64,000 bases of DNA from assembly GCA_905178155.1 (NCBI GenBank), contig CAJINV010000003.1, positions 3,210,260 through 3,274,259 on the forward strand, given 5' to 3'. A program made the translations under genes and the position numbers. This document shows, in pieces, positions 25,241-36,900 of this stretch. Source of the stretch: Amoebophrya sp. A120. Lineage: Eukaryota > Sar > Dinophyceae > Syndiniales > Amoebophryaceae. Position 1 is the first letter of the stretch. Each line of letters begins with the position of its first letter. The notes under the pieces are model-generated. The model was not told the DNA's origin, searched no databases, and worked only from the letters and a program-made list of their open reading frames with translations.

Positions 25241-26233
25241 ATGTGGGCACCTGCATCCTCGAGCTCACTTCCAACGCCAGGGACGCTGGTAGGCCTGCGT
25301 GGGGCCGTCGCGGGAGACTCTGTACACGACGACCTCCGACCGCCCCAACAAACGAGCGAGCTGTCAACTTTTGATCGGTGGAAATGTCAGCTATTCGGCC
25401 AAAACGCACTGAAGTGGTGGAAAGTAGAAACGCTGGCTCACGCGTTGTCGGCGATGAGGGCAGCACCGGACTTCTACTGTGTGCGTTGTCCGCCAAAATG
25501 TGGTCACGTTGCCGGCTTTTCGCCGGAGAAGAACGCGGTAGGAACCAAGAGACATAGTTTTTTGCGTAGTTTCTTGCATGAAATCTTCTTTGGATCGCCA
25601 TGCTAGTTCCTTGTGTTGAGGTTTCGAGCACTGAAACAGTCGCATTTATTTACTTGTACTTTATGGCTCCAGGTCTGGATATGTGGGAACTTGGTTCACA
25701 ACCCGTTTGAGTTCCGTCGCCTGCTGGCCCACGAGCTGGTTCACGCCTTTGATTACGCCCGGGCGCACATGAGAACGCGTGAGCACCTGCTTTGCACGGA
25801 AATCCGGGCCTGGTCGCTGTCTGGCCAGTGCGATCTGTGGGTAAATTTCTGGAAGTTTCTGGGTGACGACATGATCGACCGCAAGCAGCGCTGTGTCAAG
25901 GAGAACGCCCTGCTCAGTGTCCGGCAAAAAGAAATCTCGGCAGGGACAACACGAAGAGGAAGATCTACTGCGTCCACGCTTAAACCACAAGAACTTAACA
26001 CCGACTCCGTCGGTCTTGGGGCTATGGTTGAAGGGAAGCCAGGAGGCAGTATGGAAGGTGGAGTGAAGCTCGAGCTGCTGCCCGTAGTAAAGCGTGACGG
26101 AAATATAACTAAGCCTGAGAGGACGGGAGCTATTGACGCGGAAATTTTCAGACAGTGTTACGACGACCACTGGCCGTTCACGGCGAAAGCACACCTTGAT
26201 ACGTCTTGGCGCAAGCCCGCGCGTGGAGCATAG
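25241..26233 (+). CDS. ATP23: ATP23-type mitochondrial inner-membrane metalloprotease
   Basis: Model: exons 25241-25537 and 25673-26233; 135-nt intron (donor GTAGGA, acceptor CTCCAG), phase 0; about 285 residues. ATP23 is a zinc protease of the intermembrane space that, in yeast, matures the Atp6 subunit and helps assemble the F1Fo ATP synthase. Seen: paired cysteines in DFYCVRCPPKCGHVAGFSP; then, across the intron, VWICGNLVHNPFEFRRLLAHELVHAFD with the HExxH zinc site; CTEIRAWSLSGQC; CVKENALLSV; and a C-terminal FRQCYDDHWPF that matches the family's C-x3-D-x-PF. An insertion of about 70 residues precedes that last motif. A clear N-terminal targeting peptide is not obvious, as is usual for this family. 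The start at 25241 is the most upstream ATG in the frame. Confidence 0.9.
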
Positions 26234-26936
26234 GGGATCTCTGAGGATGAGCAACCGAAGGCTGCTGCAGGTACTGACGACGGCCATGTTGCCTCCTGTG
26301 GGGCTATTGATTCTACCCTAGTGTTTGTACATGATCCTCGTCGGAGTCGTCAGCTTCAGAGCAGCGAAATATTGTTGATTTATATGGCCAGCGGTCTTGC
26401 TCACTGGCTTGCTTGAAGATCCTCGGACGAGTAAGTACAGGCGTGCCTCTCCTGCTGCAAGATCCTAGCTACGAGCGGTCTTATCATTGTCATGAGCATG
26501 ATGTCGCTCCTCGGGATCTAGATCATCTCATTGATGTGTGGCTCTCACTGCGCGATTCCGATTTGATCTATCTGAAGATCTGCAATTGATGGCGCTCATT
26601 TGCATTTTTACACGCAGCGGCGACGTCTCCGCAGCGTCACGAGAGATCCGTGCTTTGCTCTTGCGTTGCTTTCGCGATGATTCCGGTACATCTGATCCTT
26701 GTTTTTTCTATAGTTTGCTCTTCATCCCTCACCCTCCTCGAGCAGCTGAGATGTGTATGGAACAGCACCTGAAAAAATCTCAATTTTACACTCAACATCT
26801 GAAGAAAATATCTGACATGGAGCCGCAGCAGCCGAATATTTTTTTGAAATCTATGTTTTGCTCTGCACCTGGAAAATAAACGCAGACTTGATCTGCGTCG
26901 AATTCGATACAAGACTCACAGCATACAGCTATTGCA
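26234..26936. other. Intergenic region
   Basis: About 700 bases. An ORF at 26538-26879 has no features of a real protein. Nothing else recognised. Confidence 0.5.
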
Positions 26937-28481
26937 ATGTTGTTTTTCGTGGCTGTTCTTGTCCAGCCTTTCGTGGTTGTGTGGGCAATCGAGGGGCGAT
27001 TCATGGGAAGGCACTCCGATTCGTTGCCGTTGTCGCAGCAAAGTGTGGAAGCAGAAGATGAACTGGAGCAAGTCGGCGCTGTGGCATCTTCGGGTGACCT
27101 TGGTAATCATGCGCCCTGTTCCCTCTCGCTGACGGACAACTTCTCTGATGAAGAGGCGAGCAACGCGAGCGGAGAAGGAGATGGAGGTACAACTGACCCC
27201 TCCCTGCCGCTAGATTTTTTGCCCTTTCATCAGGAGGGAGCAGTAGCAGAGCAGGAGCAAGATAATTCCGGTGCAAGAAGAGCCTCCTCTGCAGAGGCAG
27301 ACGAGCGGTCTGGAACGAGATTCGCACCGGTAGAAGTGGTCCAAGATGAGCGGGACGAACAGAGCAGCGACGTGGTGCTGCCTCTTCTGCAGCCGAGAGA
27401 CCACGGATTCCCCCCTGAGGAGGATCATGACGAAGGGTTGTTGCCGACAGCTAGAACCGCCAGTGCCGCAGAAGTCGCCACTCTTCCCCTATCGGAACCA
27501 TTCACGACAACTTCCACGTCCCCCGAGCACCACCACCAGGCGCCTGCTGAGCACGGCGCTCGAGCAGCTGTTGGAGGTGGCCAGCAGGAGGCACCGCGAG
27601 GGACACAGACGATTTCGTCAAGAGTGGCTGCATTCGCACGTGGCGTGGCAGAGAATGATCATGTTGTTAGCCCCCGCCCTGAAGGACCTCCTGGGTCCGC
27701 GATGGTGCTGCCTTTTGTGGTGACTCCGCAAACCTCCTCGGACTCGAGTTTTGAAGCCCAGCCTCCGCATGCAGACCCGACGACGCTGCAGGTAGTTGAC
27801 GACGATAACGGTGTGCAGATTTGCGAGATTAGGCAAGTCAGCAGCGAGTTGACTGTGGCTGACGTGTATACACTTCTCGTCACAGAAATTGAGCTTCTGA
27901 ACGACCCGCTTGTGAATCTGGCGCTTTATTCGGAGGATGTGCACGAGTCGATTGTTCCGGAGCAAGACGTCGCGGAGCAACCGCAACAGGGCAACAACAC
28001 TTCACAACCTTCACGCCGTCGTTTGTCTGATCCGGAAGAGCGCGTTCTGGGAACCGTGCGTCGGCTGCGGGTCCGCCTGACGAATGTCGATGCCGATGAC
28101 TTTGTCAATCATGTGCGCAATTTCGCTGTCATTCTACCCGCGGACGAAGCTCCACTTTTGCGTGATTGCGTCACGCTTCCCAGCAGACGATTCGAAGGAG
28201 AGGGAGGGAATCGGAGCGGAACGCTCTATCAGGTACTGGTGTTGTTGTGTTGAGATTAAATCGATTTTGTAGTGCATTTAAGGTGTTGCTTTGGTTGATC
28301 TGGATGAAGACATACAAGGGGATAATATCACTCACAGCTCGACACAGTGGCGCAGGTCGAAGAGTACCTCCGAAGACAGTGGATGTCCGCTTCGGAGTCA
28401 CAGCAGCGAGCGTTTATTCAAGCCACAGAGCTATACTCTGAATACAGTGCGAATCTGATTGCTTGGCAGGGAGGGACCTGA
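26937..28481 (+). CDS. Predicted secreted or membrane-anchored acidic protein, two exons
   Basis: Model: exons 26937-28232 and 28338-28481, joined by a 105-nt intron (donor GTACTG, acceptor ACTCACAG), phase 0; about 479 residues. The first 20 residues (LFFVAVLVQPFVVVWA) form a good signal peptide or anchor. The middle is acidic, glutamine- and serine-rich and probably disordered. From about residue 285 the sequence becomes ordered (VQICEIRQVSSELTVADVYT, VLGTVRRLRVRLTNVDADDF). The second exon adds a helical tail (LDTVAQVEEYLRRQW) that would be lost if the intron were read through. No family recognised. A ubiquitin-like or RNA-binding fold for the ordered part is possible but unproven. Confidence 0.6.
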
Positions 28482-29093
28482 GGCCGCAGGCGATCTGTAT
28501 GCGAAAAGACGAAGTATGTGAACAGCAACAACGCGAATTGAAAACTAACAAGTGGTGCGGTACCATAGTAAGCGTTTTCTATCCTTGTCCACTACAACAC
28601 ACGATTGCGCGAATGCTTATGCTCCGCGTTAGCGAACGCGAATAAAGATGTCCCACCTCGCTTTGACACGAAAAATCCAACTTGCCGTTTCTGGTGTACT
28701 ACTTTAGCAGTTTTTGGTTTGGCTTTGAATATTACGAGAAGTGAGAATAGCAAAGAAGGCTGGCGAGGACGACCCCGCCTGGATTTTTCTTCCTCTTGCA
28801 GAGTGCTTGGTGTTCTACGTGCAGCCATGGCGAATTACCTCGGTGTAACGAGGTCTTTCTGGTCATGATTTAGATCGCATTTCTACCCTACCACTACCTG
28901 TGCCTCTGCCTACAACAGAACAGGTAATCTGGGATCCGATTCGTGCAGGACCTCACCTCTGTAGTCTCCCCGCAAAGAAGTATTCCCTAGACTGTTCACT
29001 GTGTTTCGAATGATTTCAATCCCCTGGCGTCACGGAAGTGTAAAATAGTTCACGTTGTCTGGCTTGCTACGGAGTCAAAGCGAAAGCATTAAA
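28482..29093. other. Intergenic region
   Basis: About 610 bases. Short ORFs only; no RNA gene or repeat supported. Confidence 0.5.
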
Positions 29094-31730
29094 ATGTTGC
29101 ATAGGCAAGGAGCTGCTAGTGTTGCGACCACCGCTAAGCGCGTTTTCAAATTTCGGGTACGTTCTTTCGCGGACCAACGTGCTGCAGTGGGGGTATGCTG
29201 CGTTCTTGAAGGACGAAGAGCATCCGCATCTCGACAGTATTCGACCAGCCAGGCAACACCGCGGAAGGCGCTTGAGAAAAACAGAAAGAATATTGCATTT
29301 TCAGGCAAAGGCGATGTCCCGAACACACGACAAGCTATAACACCTGACCTCGTCCTGCATGCGCAGAAAGCTCTACGACGAGACGGGGTCGGTGTTTTTG
29401 ACGCGAGCTTCAACGTCGAGCAAATACAGCCCGGGTTCGTCGACAGCGCCAGGAGGCTCGTGGATGCAAAGTTTGCGGAGGCGCTAAGTCTTGCGCTGAG
29501 TTACCATGGTCAGAAGAAGGGTGGCCACGGAGCGGAGTTTGATGAAATTCCGGTTGGTCAGGAGCATGGTTTTCGGGAGATCGTGCACCGCGCGCGGGGC
29601 CGGTACGACATGCTGTACGGGGTGTGGCAGGAACCAAGCCTGGTGGAGGACAGCAAACTGTACAACACACTCCTAAAACCCGCCGCGCAGGCCATACTTG
29701 GCGACGACTGCCGACTGGAATTCAATGGTGCACTCGTCACGAAAGCAGGGGCCGCAGAGCAGCTCTGGCACGCAGACGGGGAGCATCTGTTCCACGACAG
29801 CCGAGGAATGGCGTCGAATACCAGTCGTGACGGCGCGCAGGAGGAGCGCGGCCACGTGGATTCTGAGGTTCTCCCGGCTCATTGCGTGAACTTTTTCGTC
29901 CCTCTCGTGGACATCGTGGAGGCGAATGCAGGGGGGACGGAGTTTTGCATCGGAAGCCACCTGTACACCCAGCACTTGGGGGCAGACGTGGTGTGGCAGC
30001 GCGAGGACTGGAAGCAACGTCTCGCTGCCCGCGGTTGGGACAACGAAACGCGGTTGCTGCGCGTGCAAAAGGGGCAACTGCTCTGCTTCGATTACCGCAT
30101 TCTGCACCGCGCGCTCGCGCATAACGTTTCCACGCAGCGACCGGTGTTGTACTGGACCTTCGTGCGCCCGTGGTTCACGGATGCTCTCAACTTTGGCGGC
30201 CTCCCAAGCCTGACGGATCAGGCGGCAGTTTCAGGAACAAGGGCTACGGTTTCGGCAGAAGATGAAGTGCAACTAGATTCTGCGCTCAGAACAACGACTT
30301 CGAGCCAAAGCACGAGAATCACCCCGGACACACCTCTTGCTGCACGCACGCCCGAATGGGTTCTGCAACTGCGAGCCACCCAATACTCTGAAAATCTTGT
30401 AAAAAACGCAGGCGTGGCCACCTACGCGGATGGGGCCGCCGGATCGCAAACGCCCGTTTGTGTGGCGGACGCGATGAGAAATCATCTGCTGAAGTGTGGA
30501 AGCACGAACCTCGGTGGAGCCTACGCCACTTCCGAGGCCGCCTTGCAGCTGATTACGGGTGCGCGACACGCGGCGAGTGCGTTTCTCGGCTGTCAAGACG
30601 GCTCCAAGATTGCCTTCGGCGCGAATTGCACCAACCTCATGTTCCACCTGTCCCGCACAGTAGAAGACTGGGTGCGGAGAGCAAGCAACGGATCTGGGAA
30701 CAGGGGGAACATCGTTGTGTCGCGGGCGTGCCACGACGCAAATGTGGCGCCCTGGCTCCTGTTGGCGGACAGGTGCGATCTCGAAGTTCGCTGGATCGAT
30801 TTAGTGGAGGGTGATCAGCTTGACTTTGAAAATATCGAGACAAAAATTGACGCGGACACTGTCGTAGCCGCCGTCGGACTGGCCTCCAACGCATCGGGGC
30901 GGGTCTTTTGGCCAGCCATTCGGGACCAGGTTGCACCACGGGTCGAAAGTCTTCGAAGGGACCGAACGAGATCCGGCAGCGCCGGCTCGTGCTTCCCGGT
31001 GTTGATTTGCGACGGGACCCATTATCTGCCACACTTTCGGTTCAACCTGGAGTCGTCGGGCGCGGATGCGGTCGTGTGTTCCTCTTACAAGTTTTGTGGG
31101 CCGCATTTAGGCGTTGCGGGGTTCTCGAGTCGATCGCCATTTGTTAGTGCGGAACTCACAGAAGGCTGCATCGCCAAAGTCGGCCGACGGGCTGACCAAA
31201 GTGACCTGCTGGCTGCTCCGCCGCAGCCGACTCGAGAGTCATACGAGATCTCGTCGTGGGAAATGGGAACGCTGAATTACGAGGCGCTTGCGGGTCTGGA
31301 AGCGTGCATAGTGGACTACTTCGGGCCGCTCTCTGGTGGAGGGAAAGTTGACGTGTCGGACCTAGGGAGTTCGCTTGACCAGGCGTTTTCAAAGATAGAA
31401 GCGCACGAGATGAATTTGTCGCAGCATTTCCTGCAAGGCCTTTTAAAGTTGCAGCATGCGATTCGTTTTTATGGGCCGGAGAAAGCAGCTGGGCGGACGC
31501 CGACCTTTGCGCTGGTGCCAGTGGGTGACTTTTTGGGAAAAGATTTGGTTTCGTTTCTCAATGAAAAAGGAATATTTTGCACAGCCGGAAATCACTACGC
31601 GCCGGAGTTAACATCTCGCGTACATGGTGAGTCTGGATGGACTCGCGTCAGTTTCTTGCACTACAACACAATGGAAGACGTTGAGAATGTTCTAGACAAT
31701 CTACAGAAGTTCGCAGATAATTCGAAGTAG
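29094..31730 (+). CDS. Fusion of a PhyH-like Fe(II)/2-oxoglutarate dioxygenase and a cysteine-desulfurase-like PLP enzyme
   Basis: Single exon, 878 residues from the first ATG (29094); an upstream in-frame TTG at 29055 is not a likely start. The first 60 residues are rich in Arg, Ser and Ala, ending RQYSTSQ, which suggests mitochondrial import. Residues about 90-390 look like phytanoyl-CoA dioxygenases: the iron-binding H-x-D in LWHADGEHLF (about 225) and the distal His and 2-oxoglutarate Arg in HRALAHNVSTQRPVLYW (about 337). Residues about 440-878 are a fold-type I, class V aminotransferase domain with DGAAGSQTP, STNLGGAYATS, SRACHDANVAPW (547) and the PLP lysine in SSYKFCGPHLG (K666). These match the VC1184-like cysteine desulfurase subfamily (from memory of TIGR01976). 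The two domains could act in sequence on one substrate, hydroxylation then C-S or C-N chemistry, but substrate and pathway are unknown. Confidence 0.88.
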   Translation: MLHRQGAASVATTAKRVFKFRVRSFADQRAAVGVCCVLEGRRASASRQYSTSQATPRKALEKNRKNIAFSGKGDVPNTRQAITPDLVLHAQKALRRDGVGVFDASFNVEQIQPGFVDSARRLVDAKFAEALSLALSYHGQKKGGHGAEFDEIPVGQEHGFREIVHRARGRYDMLYGVWQEPSLVEDSKLYNTLLKPAAQAILGDDCRLEFNGALVTKAGAAEQLWHADGEHLFHDSRGMASNTSRDGAQEERGHVDSEVLPAHCVNFFVPLVDIVEANAGGTEFCIGSHLYTQHLGADVVWQREDWKQRLAARGWDNETRLLRVQKGQLLCFDYRILHRALAHNVSTQRPVLYWTFVRPWFTDALNFGGLPSLTDQAAVSGTRATVSAEDEVQLDSALRTTTSSQSTRITPDTPLAARTPEWVLQLRATQYSENLVKNAGVATYADGAAGSQTPVCVADAMRNHLLKCGSTNLGGAYATSEAALQLITGARHAASAFLGCQDGSKIAFGANCTNLMFHLSRTVEDWVRRASNGSGNRGNIVVSRACHDANVAPWLLLADRCDLEVRWIDLVEGDQLDFENIETKIDADTVVAAVGLASNASGRVFWPAIRDQVAPRVESLRRDRTRSGSAGSCFPVLICDGTHYLPHFRFNLESSGADAVVCSSYKFCGPHLGVAGFSSRSPFVSAELTEGCIAKVGRRADQSDLLAAPPQPTRESYEISSWEMGTLNYEALAGLEACIVDYFGPLSGGGKVDVSDLGSSLDQAFSKIEAHEMNLSQHFLQGLLKLQHAIRFYGPEKAAGRTPTFALVPVGDFLGKDLVSFLNEKGIFCTAGNHYAPELTSRVHGESGWTRVSFLHYNTMEDVENVLDNLQKFADNSK

Positions 31731-33949
31731 AATCAGTGTAGAAAGTGAAAAAAAGTATAAGCAGTTCACAGCGATCAACCCAAACCACGACAGCCGCCTT
31801 GGCAAAAAGACTAAAGCCTGGGTGTTCACGTGCAGCGAGCAGCGCGGTTGGCGATCTATTTTGCTTCTAAACTCAAAGAATTTTTGGCCTCTCTGTGTCG
31901 GTCTCGGCCGCCTGTTTAGGAGCAGCCGCATCAAGTTCGCTGATCAAGTGGCCACTCATGGCCAGGGTCCGCGCGGCCCCGCTGCGGCAGCGCAGGGAAG
32001 CGCGGGCGCTCAAGTTCATGGCCGCCGAGATGCACTGCGCCGAAGTGGTCGGCACGTGGAGCGCACGCACGGAGCGCGAAGGGCCGACGGCCCAGCTGGC
32101 CACTGCTGGACCCGACCGGGGCGGGGGGCCCTCGGGCGGGGGCCGGGCCGGGGGATCGCCGATTGATAGGCGGGGATCCGGACGCCGTCGCGCGGGGTTC
32201 TATCTGTTATCACAGTGCGGCATTACTGGAAGACACAAGCTGGCCCCGTCATGTACGCTATCAAGGGCGAGCAGTCTTTCGGATATGGGCCCGGCAACCC
32301 AACACCAACGCGCATGCGGGGCGGATCATAGACCTGGACGCGAAGAAGGAGATCTCGCGCCGCGCCCCTTTAGCCCGAGAGTGCTCTACCGAACCCGGAA
32401 GGAATCCGGGGGGCGCACGCCGGGGATTTCTGCCACCGGAAGCACACAGCCACGGAGCCCAGCCCGCGATAAAGTTCGCGGCGTGCCCGATCCGTCTGCG
32501 CCTGCCGGGGGCCTAGGAGCGGCGGCCTGCGGCCCCGCCCGGCATTAGCGGGGCGCCGCAGGGTTTGCCCGCGCACGTTGTGCAGCGGGCAGCAGCTACG
32601 CAGCGCGCGCGCCCCTCGCCTGGCACTGGTGGCGCGCTGTTGCGGCGCCCGATGGACATTGCAGCCGGCGGCCGCCGGGAAGGCGCGGCCGGGCGGTTGA
32701 ATCGCCCCGGCGCGGCGGCACCTTCGGAGAGAGAGACAGCGCAGTTGCCTGCCCGGCCGCGGGCGTTGTGATTCTGGTTGCCGCGTTCCCTTCGGGTCCG
32801 CCAGTGTCTGTGGGGGCCGTGGCAGTGAGTGCCCCACCTGGAGGCGCGCGCCTGCTGGGCTGGCTTGGCTCGCATCATGAGCCGCCCGCGGATTTTAAGG
32901 GCGCGGACGTTACGACCCCGGAGAAAGAGGCGGATCCTGTGACGCGAGCGAAATTTATGGCAGAGACCCGAGGCGCGGGAAGCAAGGACGCCTCTAGCCC
33001 CAGCATGGTCATCGCTGCCGGGCACGAGGACAACGGTAGCCCCCACGGCGACAAGTTTAAAACGCTCGGCGGGTGCGTGCTGGTTCGCGACGCGGTCAAC
33101 GGGTTGAAGAAGATTGCGAAGCCCCCGGCGGGCCTGTTCCGCGCGAAGGGCCCCAGGCAGACAGGCCCGGCCGCAGGCGGGCAGGCCGCCCGGGCCGGGG
33201 CGAGCCAATGCAGAAACGGGGCGCGGTCGTCTGTAGTGCGCAGAACCGCGGGAGCCCGCCCGGCCGCCGCGCCCCTTTCTGGTGGCTGCCGGCGCCGCGC
33301 CCGGGCCGGCCCGCAGAGAGGCCAGGCGCGCGCCCGTTTTGCCGCCGGGGCGGCAGTTGCAAATCCAGGCTTGCGGAGGGCCGTGGCGCGTTGGTTTTGT
33401 GTTGCCGCCGGACCTCCGTAATGGATGTATGTCCGGCCGGCCGGCATGTCTGTCGTCGTTCGGGCGCCAGCAAAAAAGGCCCGGGGTGGAGCTGGTGCGC
33501 GCCCCTGTGCAGTGTCCCCTACCCGGGTGTTGCCCAGCCAGGATTGGCCTTCGGCTCGCTATTCCGTGGCATTAGCCCCTCCACATAATGGCTCCCGGTT
33601 GTTGTTTGTTTCCGCAGTTGTTCCTACAAAACATAGTGCGCAAGTGCGACACTAAACACATTAGATTTACAGAAGCGCAGCGTGTTTTGTTTTTGCGTAT
33701 CGCTCCCTTGATCATGATGGACCCACCGCAGTAGCAACTGTTTCTGGTGCAATCGCGCGACCAGCATAGACGACTCATCGATAAGAGACAAACTTCTAAA
33801 AATACAAAAGAAAAAGAGGAACAAGTCTCCGCAGGCATCGCCCACGATCATTCTGGTTGCTTTTAGCCGACAGTGTGATGGAGACTACTTTTCTACTTGC
33901 GGTTTTTGATCATACATGACACCAGTAGACAACTTACTATCGCAAGAGC
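31731..33949. other. Intergenic region containing a GC-rich block (about 31960-33590)
   Basis: The block from about 31960 to 33590 is strikingly richer in G and C than its flanks, which return to normal on both sides. It contains many ORFs in all frames, as expected for GC-rich DNA, and none has a credible start, a known domain or a clean composition. Arg, Ala, Gly and Pro dominate. ORFs at 31895-32548 and 32768-33421 (+) and 32513-33208 (-) were read and rejected as genes. I found no rRNA or tRNA signature. It could be a decayed insertion, a structural RNA locus or a regulatory island. Confidence 0.5.
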
Positions 33950-36900
33950 ATGTCCACCGCCCCGAACAACTCAGATGATTTCTCCCCGAAGTTAAAACGC
34001 AGAAAAATTGACGCCTTCGAGTCGACAGGCGCGTTGCTGGGACGATTCAGAACCGAGCACAGCAGTCGTTTTCTCGGACCCCTTTCGGGCTCCACTCAGG
34101 TCCGCTTACACGTGCGGGAGCAGGACGTTGCCGCGACAGAGAGCAGTAGAAACATGGTGGTTCCGCAGGCAACCGACTCGATGCCGTCAGAGAAGATGCG
34201 GCCTGACGATGAGACGGAAAAGAGCAAGTTATACTTCGCCGCGTATGCGCAGCACAAATCACAGATCAACATGCTGACCGACTGGGGAAGAACGGAGTGC
34301 TACCGGCGCGCACTGCAGGACGGGCGGGCCGCTCAATCCTGTGTGAAATCCAAGACTGTGATGGATGTCGGTGCGGGAACGGGAATCCTGAGTTTCCTGG
34401 CGTTGCAGTCGGCGGGTCGTGATGAAAAAGGGCAGACGAGCGGCGCAGCAAAGGTAATTGCCGTGGAGGCTTCCAATATGGCTCGGACTCTTCGGCAAAT
34501 TGCAGCCTCGAATGGTTTTGTGCAGGACGACAAGCTCGTGGTTCTCCAAGAGTTGCTCGAGAATGTAAAAGACGCAGATCTTGGCGCGGCTAAAATTGAA
34601 GCAGATGCAGAAAAAGACAGCAGTGATGACTACTTGGAGATGGACAAATTTGACCCTGCCGCGAGAATCGAGCAGTGTCTTTGTGTGTTAGAGCATGCGG
34701 CTTTTGGGTCTGGGAGCACCACGAAGACGCCGGGAAAGCACACGACAGATGACCAAGCGACCAAACGCGTAGCGAGCGACCGCGTGGAAGTGTTCTTAGA
34801 GGAAAGACGGAACAAATCAAGAACTGGCAGGAAAGGGGTTACCAGCAAAGAACCGCACGTATCCACCACCGACTCTACTGGGTTCCTTGACCTCATCCAC
34901 GCCAAGGCATTTCGCGGCGACGATGCTTTTGATTTTGCAACCGTGGCAGTGCGACAATACCAGAGTACCGTTTTGGAGGTAATGGAGTTCCGGAAACGTG
35001 AGCGACGCGAAGAGGCTCTGCACAGGCGCGAGAACAACAAAAACAATTCGGTTGGACTCACGGAAGATAATGCTGCTCCGGAGGACGACTCCACCCCACG
35101 AAAGCGCGTAGTGAAAGAGCGTGCAGCGCTGGAGGAATCGCTACCCGAACTCCGCGAAGATGCGGCTTCTGCCATTCGGGACTGGGACGAACAGTGCTTG
35201 CAGACGATGCTACGGGAGTATTGCGAGGACGTTGCGGATATCTTGCTCGGCTCAACAAACGCCGACGACCCTGGGGCAACGTCTGGCGCGGACGGACAGA
35301 CGCCAGCTCGACCGAAGCAAGACGCGCTGGTCCAGGCTGTCGCCCATTTGCTACAGAAACTGAACACGCTGGATCGCGACGGAAAATTTGTCACTGACAG
35401 TGCAAAGCGAATCTGGAAGCGGGTGGAACTGGCGTTTGATGAAGACCTGCACGATGCTGCCATTGCCAAAGCTGCAACTGGGAATTCGGATAGTTTCGCT
35501 GACGATCAATTGGGGGCAGCTTCGCAGGTCAACAAGAAGGAGCTCGAAGAAATTGTCTTGCTGCAGAAAAAGCTCGACGACAAGACGACTAGTAATGCGG
35601 ATTCTAAAAAGACAGCGAAGCAGTTGAACGAAAAGGTGGACAAACTGTTGGCTGCAGGGCCCATGGAGGAACTTCGACAAGAGTGGCTGGAGGAACAAGA
35701 TCGTCTCGCGGAACAAGACGTACAGGGCTCGACTATGGTGCACACAACAGTGGCCACCGGCTGGTCTGACGCCAACCGGCGGCGCGAGCTCACGGCCTTG
35801 CTGGCTATCCGGGATGCGTATGAGAGGAAAAAGAAAAGTGCCAGTCGCTCCGGCACCAGCACCGGGCTGCTTTATTGGCACCTGTTTGACTGTCTGCAGA
35901 ACATTCCGGGGAAGGTCCACAGCATTGTTTCCGAGTGCATTGGCACTTGTTTGGTGAACGAACGAATGTTCGAATCCTTTCTGCACGCCCGTGACCGGTT
36001 TCTGTTGCCATTCCAAGAGTTCCGCCACGTCCTCGAGGCTGAAACGCGGGACGGAGCGCCGGATGCTGCGGAAAAGAATGCGAACCCCGGCGGGCTGTTC
36101 CCCAACACCTCTCGCATCTGCGTGGCGCCGGTTTGCGACGAAGAGCTGTGGGACGAAGTTTGCGCGGAAGCCGGCTGGTGGACTGAAATTTGTTCACACC
36201 CCCCGGCGCCCACACGACATCACGGAAAAAAGCAAAGGAGCAGCTCAGTTGCCAATGGCGCAGCTGCTGGCGCAACGGGAACCGAGAATGGAGCTGGGGT
36301 AGCGAAAACGTTGAACAGCCTCACTTTCCCCTACGGGCTGGATCTCTCCTGCGTGACAGACCTGCATCTGGAAGAGAGTTTGAATACACCGGTATGCGAC
36401 ATTTTCGAGGCTAAGTCCGTTCTTCTGGCCGAGGAGACGGCTCCGGTACCAGAGGACAACCAATTCGAGAGGAGAAGCCAAGACCTGAAAGAAAATGAAG
36501 TCCAGAACGTTCCCTTCCACACGCGCTCGCTGGCGCCAATGGAGGATTTGAACATTTCACAAAAGTGGTTCGACTGGCACTCCGCCTCGAAATTCGACTT
36601 GGAAAAAATCAAAATTCCGTTTCAATTTGTCGCTCCGGCAAGCGCATTTGGATCATCGGTGATAGGAGATGGCGTATCGGAGAAGAAAGCAATTCAGCCG
36701 TCTCCTAGCGGCATGCCGCCATCAAATAACCAGGAGGGAAATAATCGACGTGAAGAACCTGATCTCGATGAATATCTCTTTGATGAAGACAATTTTGAGG
36801 TAATTTATCCGGAGCTGCATACAGGTGGTGCCGCACAAGATTCGAAAGGTGCAGTCGCGGCGATGAAAAGTGGTGGAGCAAAGCAGGTGATCGGCCCAAT

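Noticed and set aside
31895-33421. Long ORFs on both strands of the GC-rich block
   Set aside because: Composition (Arg/Ala/Gly/Pro) is what GC-rich non-coding DNA gives in any frame; no domain or credible start.
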